From Pelagihabitans pacificus (GTDB taxonomy: Bacteria; Bacteroidota; Bacteroidia; Flavobacteriales; Flavobacteriaceae): DNA of 64,000 nt. This document shows positions 8,886 through 17,915 of the stretch, piece by piece (position 1 is the first letter of the stretch; every line of letters begins with the position of its first letter). The notes below the pieces were generated by a model. The model was not told the origin of the DNA, made no database searches, and worked only from the letters and a program-made list of their open reading frames with translations. The stretch lies in the NCBI RefSeq assembly GCF_009371985.2, contig NZ_VIKU02000001.1, forward strand, positions 558,001-622,000. The letters run 5' to 3'. The translations under genes and the position numbers were made by a program.

Positions 8886-9830
8886 TTGCTAGACCTAACC
8901 TACTTCATAGTATTTGTTTTTTCTATTGCAATAGCCTTTGCCAGTATTTGGTTCGGCCATCAGTTTACGACTACCTACTATACTAAATTCCACAAGGACT
9001 ATTTCTATTATCTAATCACTTTTTTTGGTTTTTCATTCTATGGAATCTGGGCACAGATTTTTATGAGAAGCTTTCTTTCCTCAAAAGACACAGGTGGTGA
9101 GATGATCGAAATGGTCGCTAACTTTTTGCCGATATTAGGAGTTCCCTTTCTTATTATTTCTTGGATAATGCTTGTTAAAATGGGATATTCCTTGGTAGAG
9201 GTGAAGCCAAAAAAAAAGTTTTGGCTAATTCATTTCATCATATTGGCAATAATCATCGCCCTTGGGGGCTTATTGGTGACTTTGGATACGAGTTATTGGG
9301 GTCTTGGAAATCAACTGATAGATATCCAAATCGGATTGGTATTGTTTTTAGACACGGTGCCTATAGTTTTCTTTGTAAGCATGGTGGTATACCATTCAAA
9401 AAAGTACAGAATGTCCTATAGGAATATCATCACCAGATTTGCACTGCTTGTACTATTAGGGTTGACCCTAAGATGCGTTGTTCTTATATTTCACGATACC
9501 GATCCATGGATCTTTGCTCCCTTGCTACTGCTCTATTTTTTATCGAACTTTGTACCACTTTTTTACCTAAGGCTTACGTCCGATGCTGTGTTCTCCCCCG
9601 TACGGGTCGAATATCTGAACGAGGAAAAGAGAGCCCTGCTTTTCCAGAAATATCAAATCACAAAACGTGAAAAGGAAATAATCGACCAAATCTGCCAAGG
9701 TAAAACCAATCAACAGATTGCAGATGACTTATTCATAAGTCTACAAACGGTTAAGGACCATACCCATAGAATTTACACCAAAATCGGCATCAACAGCAGG
9801 CTTAAATTGGTGCAGATGATCAATGGGTAA
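8886..9830 (+). CDS. Membrane-anchored LuxR-type transcriptional regulator
   Basis: A 314-residue one-component regulator. Residues 1-240 contain about seven hydrophobic helices; residues about 250-314 form a LuxR/GerE DNA-binding helix-turn-helix with the signatures TKREKEIIDQICQGKTN and SLQTVKDHTHRIYTKIG. The protein therefore would bind DNA while embedded in the inner membrane, sensing an unknown membrane or extracellular cue. No ATG is available near the N-terminus; the TTG at 8886 gives a start just before the first helix. It is divergent from a membrane protein gene, and a 28-bp palindrome lies between them, suggesting autoregulation and control of that neighbour. Confidence 0.85.
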   Translation: MLDLTYFIVFVFSIAIAFASIWFGHQFTTTYYTKFHKDYFYYLITFFGFSFYGIWAQIFMRSFLSSKDTGGEMIEMVANFLPILGVPFLIISWIMLVKMGYSLVEVKPKKKFWLIHFIILAIIIALGGLLVTLDTSYWGLGNQLIDIQIGLVLFLDTVPIVFFVSMVVYHSKKYRMSYRNIITRFALLVLLGLTLRCVVLIFHDTDPWIFAPLLLLYFLSNFVPLFYLRLTSDAVFSPVRVEYLNEEKRALLFQKYQITKREKEIIDQICQGKTNQQIADDLFISLQTVKDHTHRIYTKIGINSRLKLVQMING

Positions 9831-9861
9831 TCCAAAGGACTAAAACGGTTAATGAAATCCA

Positions 9862-11004
9862 TCAATCCTTCGATAGGGCTTTCCATTCTTGCCACCGAGC
9901 AAAAGCGGGACGCTGCTTTCCGTCACCGTCCAACAACCCATTGTCGCGCCATATCTTTAAAATATCCGGCGGATTCTGGGTCTTATCGTAAATGGCGTCA
10001 TAATCGCGAAAAACGAACCAAAGAACGAATTCGGCATCCAAGTCGTTGGCAGCGTTGAAGAGCTTGTTTATATATTCGGCCTGCCATTCTTCGGAAGCCT
10101 TTATATCAATCCCTAAATTTTCGATGAGTAGGTCATCGGCACAGAAACCCGTTTCCGATATGGCAAATGGCTTGTTCGGATCAAGATTTCTGAAATCGGC
10201 CAACCAGTCGTCTTCGAACAATGCGGGGTCTGCATCTCGCTGTAAATCGGAATAGTCTAAAAACGGATACGAACTCATCGCTATAAAATCGGAGAATTCC
10301 AATAACATTTTTGAGGTTTCCAACAACTCCTCATCTGTATTTTCAAAAGATTGATCTTGCAAGGTCAAAAAAATAGGTAGGTTTGGATAAGCCGTTTTTA
10401 AGCTGGTATACACCGTATCGATCAAGGAAAGGAATTCGTTGAACTCGGCATCCTCCTTTTTAAAAGTGGCGTTGGTTTCAATACCGTAGGCAAAATAGTC
10501 CGGTCGTACCTCATCGATGATTCGTCTGCAATACTTGATGTAAGCCGTTACCACTTCGGGATCGTCCAGGGATTTACCCTGCCAATTTACCGGCAAATCT
10601 TGATGGGCACCCTCGTTGTTCCAATATCTTGAGAGGGTTTTTCTATCTTGGGAGGTAGGCGTTGCGGTAAGTAAAACCTTTGTCCCCGGTTGTAAACCGG
10701 TTCGGGTAATTTCCAGGGTATTTTGTACTTCCTCCGGAAAGGGCAAATCGTTCAGTGCTTCGTCCCACGGAACCCCATGATCTAAATGGTTCAAAAAGAT
10801 ATCCCCATTTGCGGCTACCTGCTCATAGGTGTCTACCTGCGATTCTATGGTCAGATCGTACGGGAAACCGGTAAAACCCATATAAAATGAACGGGGCTCA
10901 ATCTCGGAAACTTCTTCTTGAACAACTTCAACTTCGCCGTTTGTACAAGACACGAACAAGATTAAAAGAAGCAGAAAACACCTGAATTTCATAACTGAAA
11001 ACAC
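9862..11004 (-). CDS. Clan GH-A glycosidase-like lipoprotein (GH53-like fold)
   Basis: Predicted surface or periplasmic lipoprotein of 380 residues with leader ending FVSC (Cys20). The mature protein looks like a TIM-barrel glycoside hydrolase of clan GH-A: a candidate acid/base Glu176 in YGIETN and a candidate nucleophile Glu284 in AISETGF, about 108 residues apart, with barrel-strand patterns such as PIFLTLQ and FIAMSSYPF between. The general look is near arabinogalactan endo-galactanases (GH53), but family and substrate are uncertain. The alternative start Met5 (MKFRCF) would give a more usual leader length. It lies 63 bases after the AraC regulator gene on the same strand and may be expressed with it. 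Confidence 0.7.
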   Translation of the reverse strand: MFSVMKFRCFLLLLILFVSCTNGEVEVVQEEVSEIEPRSFYMGFTGFPYDLTIESQVDTYEQVAANGDIFLNHLDHGVPWDEALNDLPFPEEVQNTLEITRTGLQPGTKVLLTATPTSQDRKTLSRYWNNEGAHQDLPVNWQGKSLDDPEVVTAYIKYCRRIIDEVRPDYFAYGIETNATFKKEDAEFNEFLSLIDTVYTSLKTAYPNLPIFLTLQDQSFENTDEELLETSKMLLEFSDFIAMSSYPFLDYSDLQRDADPALFEDDWLADFRNLDPNKPFAISETGFCADDLLIENLGIDIKASEEWQAEYINKLFNAANDLDAEFVLWFVFRDYDAIYDKTQNPPDILKIWRDNGLLDGDGKQRPAFARWQEWKALSKD

Positions 11005-11067
11005 CTAATGCACCAACGTAGAAACGCTTGGTTTTATTGTCATAAAAGAGCTAATGTACATAGCCGT

Positions 11068-11979
11068 TTAATTCAAACTCCTAAATTCATTCGGCGAATA
11101 GCCGACCTTTTGCTTGAACAAACGACTAAAATGTTGTGGATACTTGAATCCCAATTCATAGGCAATCTCGCTGATCGATTTAGCAGGGTCGAAGACCCTT
11201 TCCTTCGCTATATCGATAAGCTTGGCCTGTATATACTCCTGGGCCGAATTTCCGGTTTCCTTTTTCACCAAGTCGCCAAAATAATTGGAAGACAGATTCT
11301 CTTCCTCCGCAAAATAGCTGACCGAAGGGGTTCCCAGCTCTCTGGCTTTTCCTGATTGAATATAGGAATTCAACGAAATCTCAAACCGTTGGATTACTCC
11401 AAGGTTTTCCTTTTCCCGGGTAATGAACTGCCGATTGTAAAATCGCATACAGTATTTCAAAAATAGTTCGATAGTGGCTACGACGACTTCTTTGCTGTGC
11501 TTGTCTATTCCTTGGGAAAGTTCCGTTCGTATCGTATCAAAGAGGTCCAGCACCAATTGTCGTTCCTTTTTTGAGATATGGAGTGCTTCATGAGATAGAT
11601 AGGAGAAAAAACTGTAGTCGCTAATCGCTTTGGCCAAGTGGGTGCCATGAAGCAGATCTGGATGAAACAAAAGCGCATGACCCGACGGTTTAAAATTAGC
11701 ATCGATATGTCCGACATGCACTACCTGCCCCGGTGCCAAAAACACCAAGGTCCCATCTTGGTAATCATAGTTCTGACGACCATATCTTAAAATACAGCCC
11801 TCCCCCTGTTTCAGGAAAATACCGTAGAAATGATATCGGACAGCATCGACATGTTCCCGCCTATCAATGGTGCCCTCCGAAAGGTCATGTACACTGACTA
11901 GGGGATGCAAAGTTGACAGATTGAATTTGGAGCAATAGTCATCCACCTTTACCAAATCTTTCGTTGAAGCCATACGCAT
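11068..11979 (-). CDS. AraC-family transcriptional regulator
   Basis: A 303-residue regulator with an N-terminal cupin-like sensing domain (about 30-170; FLAPGQVVHVG is a typical beta-strand segment) and a C-terminal AraC/XylS double helix-turn-helix (about 205-303), with the signatures ARELGTPSVSYFAEEENLSSNYF and SISEIAYELGFKYPQHFSRLFK..GYSPNEFR. Start codons at 11979 and 11973 are both possible. It is followed by the glycosidase-like lipoprotein gene and is divergent from the NTF2-fold protein gene, either of which could be its target. The inducer cannot be inferred. Confidence 0.92.
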   Translation of the reverse strand: MRMASTKDLVKVDDYCSKFNLSTLHPLVSVHDLSEGTIDRREHVDAVRYHFYGIFLKQGEGCILRYGRQNYDYQDGTLVFLAPGQVVHVGHIDANFKPSGHALLFHPDLLHGTHLAKAISDYSFFSYLSHEALHISKKERQLVLDLFDTIRTELSQGIDKHSKEVVVATIELFLKYCMRFYNRQFITREKENLGVIQRFEISLNSYIQSGKARELGTPSVSYFAEEENLSSNYFGDLVKKETGNSAQEYIQAKLIDIAKERVFDPAKSISEIAYELGFKYPQHFSRLFKQKVGYSPNEFRSLN

Positions 11980-12188
11980 TTTTCTTTTTCCGAATTTAGT
12001 TAAAGTTTTGTAAATAAGACCGATAGCACGTCCAAATCAGTAAAAATGGTAGGTAAATCCGTAAATGGGGTAACTCGACTATCTTAACTATTCCATAGCT
12101 TTGAACAGCTTGTTTATGACGAGTTGAAAAGTCATGATCATGCCAAATTAAAAAATCATTCAGTAGTAACTTTTTAAACATATAAAAA

Positions 12189-12635
12189 ATGAAAAATTTT
12201 CTATCCGTATTTTTTTTGACCCTAATTTGTGCGTCATCCTTTGCACAAGGGATCAAAGAAGAAATCAAGGAACTCTCCAAGCAAAAATGGCGATGGATGG
12301 CCGATAAAAATGTGGACCAACTGGCAACCCTTTTCCATGACAAATCAAAATTTGTGCACATGAGCGGTTCCTGGAAAAAGGACCGGGAGCTCGAAATCAT
12401 CGAATCGGGAAGCATTTGGTATAAAAATGCCGAGGTTCATGACGTAGCGGTAGAAACGTTCGGGGATGACACCGCCGTACTCTGGAACCGCATTACGCTT
12501 ACCGCCCACGTTAGGGGAAATGACGTTAAAAACGAGTTTACCGTAACGGAATTCTATCAAAAGGAAGGCGACGAATGGAAATTGCTCGACCTGACCTTTA
12601 GCAGTGTGCGCGACACCCATGAAATCGAACACTAA
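12189..12635 (+). CDS. Secreted NTF2-fold (DUF4440/SnoaL-like) protein
   Basis: A 148-residue protein with a clear signal peptide (cleavage likely after ASSFA at residue 19). The mature part has the cone-like alpha+beta NTF2 pattern: two N-terminal helices, LATLFHDKSKFVHMSG, then strands DTAVLWNRITLTAHVRG and NEFTVTEFYQKEGDEWKLLDLTFS. Such domains are often small-molecule-binding or catalytic, but no active residues can be assigned. It stands alone between the AraC gene and the molybdenum hydroxylase operon, with a 206-base gap to the latter. Confidence 0.8.
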   Translation: MKNFLSVFFLTLICASSFAQGIKEEIKELSKQKWRWMADKNVDQLATLFHDKSKFVHMSGSWKKDRELEIIESGSIWYKNAEVHDVAVETFGDDTAVLWNRITLTAHVRGNDVKNEFTVTEFYQKEGDEWKLLDLTFSSVRDTHEIEH

Positions 12636-12841
12636 AAAAACTCTCGGAACCGATTATCTTGGAGGCCGGTTCGAGCGGCACGCCCTCCCGAACATATTCT
12701 GGCAGGGGCGGGCAGAGCGTTCAAGGAATTCTTTAGATTAAGCATACCGTAAAAACTTTAACATATTAAATGCGATGAAGGTTGAATTTAATAGCACAGA
12801 CATTCAATATAATTTATAACTTCAAGGAAATCTTTACGATC

Positions 12842-13309
12842 ATGGCAACATTTAATTTAAACATCAACGGAAAAACGCAGCAGGTAGACGTAGATCCGAA
12901 CACGCCCATACTTTGGGTGCTGCGAGACCACTTACAATTAGTCGGCACCAAATACGGCTGCGGAATTGCGCAGTGCGGTAGCTGTACGGTGCACATGGAC
13001 GGCGTAGCCGTTCGAGCCTGTATGCTTACGGTGGCTTCCGTAGGCAATCAGGAAATCACCACCATCGAAGGCCTTTCGGAAAATGGCGACCATCCGGTGC
13101 AAAAGGCATGGCTCGAAGTGGATGTTCCCCAATGTGGCTACTGCCAGGCAGGGCAGATTATGACGGCGGCAGCCTTACTGGATAAAAATCCGGACCCGTC
13201 CGATTCGGAAATCGAAATGGCGATGAACGGCAATATCTGCCGTTGCGGCACCTACACGCGTATCAAGAAAGCCGTTAAAATCGCAGCAGCTACCAAAACG
13301 AACGCCTAA
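12842..13309 (+). CDS. [2Fe-2S] small subunit of molybdenum hydroxylase (IorA-like)
   Basis: Electron-transfer subunit of a xanthine-dehydrogenase-family molybdenum hydroxylase. The 155 residues hold a plant-ferredoxin-type cluster site (Cys40, 45, 48, 60 in [10 protein letters not shown]...C) and a C-terminal all-helical [2Fe-2S] domain (Cys98, 101, 133, 135 in QCGYC...CRC). The ATG at 12842 is chosen over an in-frame upstream TTG at 12782 because the conserved domain begins right after it. It has no export signal of its own; it presumably travels with a Tat-signal-bearing large subunit. The large subunit gene begins 17 bases later. Confidence 0.93.
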   Translation: MATFNLNINGKTQQVDVDPNTPILWVLRDHLQLVGTKYGCGIAQCGSCTVHMDGVAVRACMLTVASVGNQEITTIEGLSENGDHPVQKAWLEVDVPQCGYCQAGQIMTAAALLDKNPDPSDSEIEMAMNGNICRCGTYTRIKKAVKIAAATKTNA

Positions 13310-13326
13310 TCCAAAAAACGGGAACA

Positions 13327-15588
13327 ATGAGACCGATACAAACAAAAATTGGAAGACGCGCGTTTATTAAAAATACCAGCTTGGCCAGTGGTGGCTTGGT
13401 CTTGGGTTTTAGCATTTTAAACGCCTGTAAACCCAAACAGGCAGAGACGATGGCCGTTCGGGAAATGCCCAAGGAATGGTTTGAGATCAATGCCTATCTC
13501 AAAATCGGGGAGAACGGACTGGTAACCATCATGGCGCCCAACCCTGAATTTGGGCAAGGAGTCATTACTTCCATGCCCATGATCCTGGCCGATGAACTGG
13601 ATGTCGCCTGGGAAGATGTGTTGGTAGAACAAGCACCTTTCGACGCCAATCTGTATGGAAGGCAATTCACCGGAGGCAGCCAAGGCATCCGTCGTCGCTG
13701 GGAAGGACTTCGAATGGCCGGGGCGACCGCCAAACAGATGCTAAAGGAAGCCGCGGCACAGGCATGGCAGGTACCCGTTGCCGAAATCACGGTCTCCGAG
13801 GGCATTTTGAGTCATGATGCATCCGGAAATTCGGCGGGTTACGGCGAAATGGCAGCCGCCGCCTCAAAATTAGCCGTGCCCGAAAAGGTTACTTTGAAGG
13901 CCATAAAGGATTTTACCATTATCGGCACTTCGAAAAAGAGCGTGGAAAACAAAAAAATCGTAACGGGAAAACCCTTGTTCGGTACCGATTACCAGTACGA
14001 AGGTGCATTGATCGCCATGGTCGAACACCCACCCGCCTTTGGCCTTCAGTTGAAATCATTTGATGCCGGCGAAGTACGTTCCATGCCGGGAATCGTCGAC
14101 GTATTGGAAATAAAGACCATGGAGGATGGTTTTAAAAGAGGCTATTTTGATACCAATGCCTTTACCAGTCTCATCGCCATTGTGGGTAAAACCACCTGGG
14201 AGGTGATGAACGCCAAAAAACGCCTGAAAGCGGAATGGGAACCCATTGCCGATTCGACCTTCAAAATGGATCGTTTTGGTACCGAAATGGAAGTGAAGGT
14301 TCCCAAAGGTCTGGAGAGCACGGAAGCCCATTACCAAAAAATGACCGAAATGGCAACGAGAACGGGAACAACCGCACGTAAAGATGGGAAGCCCGAAGCC
14401 GCCTTCAAAAATGCCGCAAAAGTTATCGAACGATCATATAGCTGTCCCTTCCTGGCCCATAACTGTATGGAACCCATGAACTTTTTTGCCCATGTGACCG
14501 ACGAAGGGGCGAAATTGGCAGGACCGCTACAGGCACCAGGCCTGACCGAACCTACCGTGGCCGCCCGTTTGGGAATACCCGTTGAAAAGGTAGACATTGA
14601 GCTGACACGTATGGGTGGTGGCTTCGGACGTCGGGCCTATGGGCATTATGCCGTAGAGGCGGCCCTCATCTCCAAAGAGGTAAAAGCACCCGTGAAATTG
14701 GTCTATAGTCGTGAAGACGATATGACCTTTGGTATTTACCGACCGGCATACTACGCCACCTATAGGGCCGCATTGGATGAAAACAACAACTTGGTGGCCT
14801 TTCACGTAAAGGCAGGCGGCATCCCCGAGACACCCTTGTTCGCCAATCGTTTTCCCGCAGGGGCCGTCGACAATTATTTGGCGGAACAGTGGGAAATCAA
14901 TTCGAATATCACCATCGGGGCATTCCGGGCTCCGCGTTCCAATTTTATGGCCGGGGTCGAACAGGCATTTTTGGATGAAGTGGCCGAAACTGCCGGAAAA
15001 GACCCTATCGATTTCCGGATGGAGTTATTGGAAAGGGCCAAAAATAATCCTGTGGGACAAGAAAACGATTATGAGCCAGACCGTTTGGCCGGGGTATTGA
15101 AGCTGGTACGTGAAAAAGCGAACTGGGGTGAAACTCGCGCAGGAGTCCATAGGGGAGTATCCGCTTATTTCTGTCATAATAGCTACGCCGCCCACGTGGT
15201 CGATGTGGTCATGGAAGGCGACAGCCCGAAAGTCGAAAAAGTGGTCTGTGCCGTTGATTGCGGTATTGTAGTGAATCCCGATGCGGCGGCCAATATGGCC
15301 GAGGGCGCTATTGTAGATGGGGTGGGCAACGCCATGTACGGGGAACTTACCTTTAAGAATGGCAGCACGGAACAAACCAATTTTGACCGCTATAGAATCA
15401 TTCGTCACAGCGAGGCCCCGAAACACATCGAGGTTCATTTTGTACAAAATGAAATCGACCCCACCGGATTGGGCGAACCCCCCTTCCCCCCTGTTTTCGG
15501 GGCTTTGGCAAACGCGCTCTACAAGGCGACGGGAAGACGGCATTATCGGCAACCGTTTGTTTCGGACAGACCTCCCTTGGTAGGATAA
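13327..15588 (+). CDS. Molybdopterin-binding large subunit, IorB-like, Tat-exported (copy 1)
   Basis: Catalytic subunit of a molybdenum hydroxylase resembling isoquinoline 1-oxidoreductase beta subunit and periplasmic aldehyde oxidases; 753 residues. A twin-arginine signal (Arg10-Arg11, RRAFIK) is followed by a hydrophobic segment and a lipobox-like LNAC with Cys34, so it may be a Tat-exported lipoprotein. Typical cofactor motifs include the glycine loop RMGGGFGRR and AFRAPRSN, with GLGEPPFPP near the C-terminus holding the Glu region expected at the active site. It would oxidise an aldehyde or N-heterocycle with water as oxygen source; the substrate is unknown. It is followed 20 bases later by a paralogue of the same length. 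Confidence 0.9.
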   Translation: MRPIQTKIGRRAFIKNTSLASGGLVLGFSILNACKPKQAETMAVREMPKEWFEINAYLKIGENGLVTIMAPNPEFGQGVITSMPMILADELDVAWEDVLVEQAPFDANLYGRQFTGGSQGIRRRWEGLRMAGATAKQMLKEAAAQAWQVPVAEITVSEGILSHDASGNSAGYGEMAAAASKLAVPEKVTLKAIKDFTIIGTSKKSVENKKIVTGKPLFGTDYQYEGALIAMVEHPPAFGLQLKSFDAGEVRSMPGIVDVLEIKTMEDGFKRGYFDTNAFTSLIAIVGKTTWEVMNAKKRLKAEWEPIADSTFKMDRFGTEMEVKVPKGLESTEAHYQKMTEMATRTGTTARKDGKPEAAFKNAAKVIERSYSCPFLAHNCMEPMNFFAHVTDEGAKLAGPLQAPGLTEPTVAARLGIPVEKVDIELTRMGGGFGRRAYGHYAVEAALISKEVKAPVKLVYSREDDMTFGIYRPAYYATYRAALDENNNLVAFHVKAGGIPETPLFANRFPAGAVDNYLAEQWEINSNITIGAFRAPRSNFMAGVEQAFLDEVAETAGKDPIDFRMELLERAKNNPVGQENDYEPDRLAGVLKLVREKANWGETRAGVHRGVSAYFCHNSYAAHVVDVVMEGDSPKVEKVVCAVDCGIVVNPDAAANMAEGAIVDGVGNAMYGELTFKNGSTEQTNFDRYRIIRHSEAPKHIEVHFVQNEIDPTGLGEPPFPPVFGALANALYKATGRRHYRQPFVSDRPPLVG

Positions 15589-15608
15589 CCTTAAAACTAA
15601 TCGCACTT

Positions 15609-17870
15609 ATGCCACTTAAAAAAACCGCAATCGGAAGAAGGGCCTTCATCAAAAACACCAGCTTGGCCGGAGGTGGGCTCGTATTGGGTTTTAGCTTTTT
15701 GAATTCATGTACCGATAGGCAGGCCCAAACCATGACGGCCAAGGAAATGCCCGAGGAATGGTTTGAGATGAACGGATATTTGAAAATCGGTGAAAACGGT
15801 TTGGTCACCATCCTATCGCCCAATCCTGAAGGGGGGCAGAATGTAAAGACCTCTATGCCGATGATCGTGGCCGATGAACTCGACATAGACTGGAACGACG
15901 TCCTCGTGGAACAGGCCCCCTTGAATACCGATGCGTTTACGCGGCAATTCATAGGTGGGAGCCAGGCCATACGCAGAGGCTGGTCGGGTTTACGATTGGC
16001 AGGGGCATCGGCAAGGCAGATGCTCATAGCGGCTGCCGCAGAGGCTTGGCAGGTGCCCGTTGGGGAAGTAACCACCGAAGCGGGCGTACTGTATCATCGT
16101 GGAAGCGATAAATCGGTAGGCTATGGTGAAATGGCGGCGGCGGCGGCCAAACTTCCCGTACCGGAAGAGGTACCATTGAAGTCGATAGACGATTTTGACA
16201 TCATCGGTACTTCCAAAAAAAATGTCGACGGACTCAAAATCGTAACCGGCAAACCCTTGTTCGGTAGCGATATCCATAGAGAGGGCATGTTCATTGCCAT
16301 GATCGTACATCCCCCCGCTTTTGGGCTGCGATTGAAATCTATCGATGATACCGAGGCCAGAAAACTCCCGGGCATCAAGGATATCTTTACCATCAAAGTG
16401 TTTAACGAGGACTATGAAAAGACCTTTTTCGATACCCGAAGTTTTAATGAGGTCGCCGTGGTAGTAGGCAATTCGACCTGGGAAGTCCTAAACGCCAAAA
16501 AGGCGTTGAAAATCGAGTGCGAACCCATCGAGGACGCAACGGAAACCCGCGACCGGTTCGGAAGCAAATGGGAACAACACACCCCTGCCGGTATGGAAAG
16601 TACCGCAGATCATTTTGCCCAGATGGAAAAAATGGCGGTAAAGGGTGGGGTGGTCAAACGTAGGGATGGTGATCCCGAAGCGGCTTTCAAAAAAGCTGCC
16701 AAAATCGTAGAAGCCACCTATACCGCGCCTTTTTTGGCCCATAACTGCATGGAGCCGATGAACTTTTTTGCCGACGTCACCAGCGAAAAAGCGGAACTCA
16801 TTGGGCCTTTGCAAAAACCGGAATTTACCGAACAAACCTTGTCGGCCAGACTGGGGATGCCGTTGGAAAACATCGACATTCAAATGACACGTCTGGGCGG
16901 CGGCTACGGACGACGTTCCTACGCCCATTGGCTGGTTGAGGCCGCACTCATCTCGCAAAGGATGAAGGCCCCCATTAAACTAATCTATACCCGCGAGGAC
17001 GATATGACCGATGGTATCTATCGCCCGGCGTACCTGGCAAAGATGAGGGCCGGACTCGACGCCAATAACAACCTTATAGCCTATCACGTCAATGCCGGCG
17101 GTATTCCGGAAAGTCCATTGGCCGAGAACCGCTTTCCCGCAGGTGCCGTGGAACACTATTTGGCCGAGGAATGGACCATAGACTCCAACTTGACGGTAGG
17201 CTCGTTCCGGGCACCACGATCCAATTTCATGGCCAGCGCCGAGCAATCGTTTTTGGACGAAGTTGCCGAGGCTGCCGGTAAAGACCCCATCGATTTTCGA
17301 TTGGAATTGTTGGATAGGGCCAAGAATAGGCCAGTCGGGGAGAATAATGACTACGAAGCAGATCGGTATGCCGGTGTGTTGAAGTTGGTAAAGGAAACAT
17401 CAAATTGGGAAAAAGCAGCGCCTAAGGTAAGTAGGGGCGTATCGGCCTATTTCTGCCATAATTCCTACGCGGCACAGGTGCTCGATGTGGTTGTGGAAAA
17501 TGGGAAGCCCGTAGTCCAAAAAGTGTTTTGTGCGTTGGATTGTGGAATCGTGGTGAATCCCGATAGTGCTAAAAATATGGCCGAAGGCGGTATCGTGGAC
17601 GGTATCGGCAACGCTTTTTTTGGTGAGCTGACCTTTAAGGACGGCATCCCTGAAAAGAGTAATTTCGATACCTACCGCATGATTCGAATGCGTGAGGCCC
17701 CAAAGGAAATCGAGGTGCATTTCGTTAAAAATGAAATCGACCCAACCGGTCTGGGCGAACCTACCTTTCCACCTATTTTTGCCGCCTTGGCGAATGCGTT
17801 GTACCGGGCAACAGGAGACAGATACTACCATCAACCTTTTCTTTCAAATAAATCACCGTTGATGGGATGA
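15609..17870 (+). CDS. Molybdopterin-binding large subunit, IorB-like, Tat-exported (copy 2)
   Basis: Second large subunit of the same family and same length (753 residues) as the preceding gene, aligning throughout: Tat motif Arg10-Arg11 (RRAFIK), lipobox-like LNSC (Cys34), glycine loop RLGGGYGRR, SFRAPRSN and the terminal GLGEPTFPP block are at matching places. The two copies differ around the substrate-side segments (for example FGQGVITSM in copy 1 against GGQNVKTSM here), which suggests different substrate preference after a tandem duplication. Only one small [2Fe-2S] subunit gene is present, so the two may share it. No cytochrome c or molybdenum-cofactor insertion gene follows. Confidence 0.9.
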   Translation: MPLKKTAIGRRAFIKNTSLAGGGLVLGFSFLNSCTDRQAQTMTAKEMPEEWFEMNGYLKIGENGLVTILSPNPEGGQNVKTSMPMIVADELDIDWNDVLVEQAPLNTDAFTRQFIGGSQAIRRGWSGLRLAGASARQMLIAAAAEAWQVPVGEVTTEAGVLYHRGSDKSVGYGEMAAAAAKLPVPEEVPLKSIDDFDIIGTSKKNVDGLKIVTGKPLFGSDIHREGMFIAMIVHPPAFGLRLKSIDDTEARKLPGIKDIFTIKVFNEDYEKTFFDTRSFNEVAVVVGNSTWEVLNAKKALKIECEPIEDATETRDRFGSKWEQHTPAGMESTADHFAQMEKMAVKGGVVKRRDGDPEAAFKKAAKIVEATYTAPFLAHNCMEPMNFFADVTSEKAELIGPLQKPEFTEQTLSARLGMPLENIDIQMTRLGGGYGRRSYAHWLVEAALISQRMKAPIKLIYTREDDMTDGIYRPAYLAKMRAGLDANNNLIAYHVNAGGIPESPLAENRFPAGAVEHYLAEEWTIDSNLTVGSFRAPRSNFMASAEQSFLDEVAEAAGKDPIDFRLELLDRAKNRPVGENNDYEADRYAGVLKLVKETSNWEKAAPKVSRGVSAYFCHNSYAAQVLDVVVENGKPVVQKVFCALDCGIVVNPDSAKNMAEGGIVDGIGNAFFGELTFKDGIPEKSNFDTYRMIRMREAPKEIEVHFVKNEIDPTGLGEPTFPPIFAALANALYRATGDRYYHQPFLSNKSPLMG

Positions 17871-17915
17871 TTTGCCTTGGAGATAAAACCAAACCAAAGA
17901 TTTCCCCAGGCCCGC

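Noticed and set aside
12643-12675. Bulged hairpin after the NTF2-fold gene (CTCGGAACCG / CGGTTCGAG)
   Set aside because: Short, with a bulge, and no T run on either strand; not enough for a terminator.
12782-12841. Longer N-terminus of the [2Fe-2S] subunit from a TTG
   Set aside because: The conserved ferredoxin domain begins at the ATG at 12842; the added 20 residues look like translated intergenic DNA.
13327-17870. Long open frames antisense to the molybdenum hydroxylase genes
   Set aside because: They mirror codon structure of the real genes, have no family signatures and no plausible starts.
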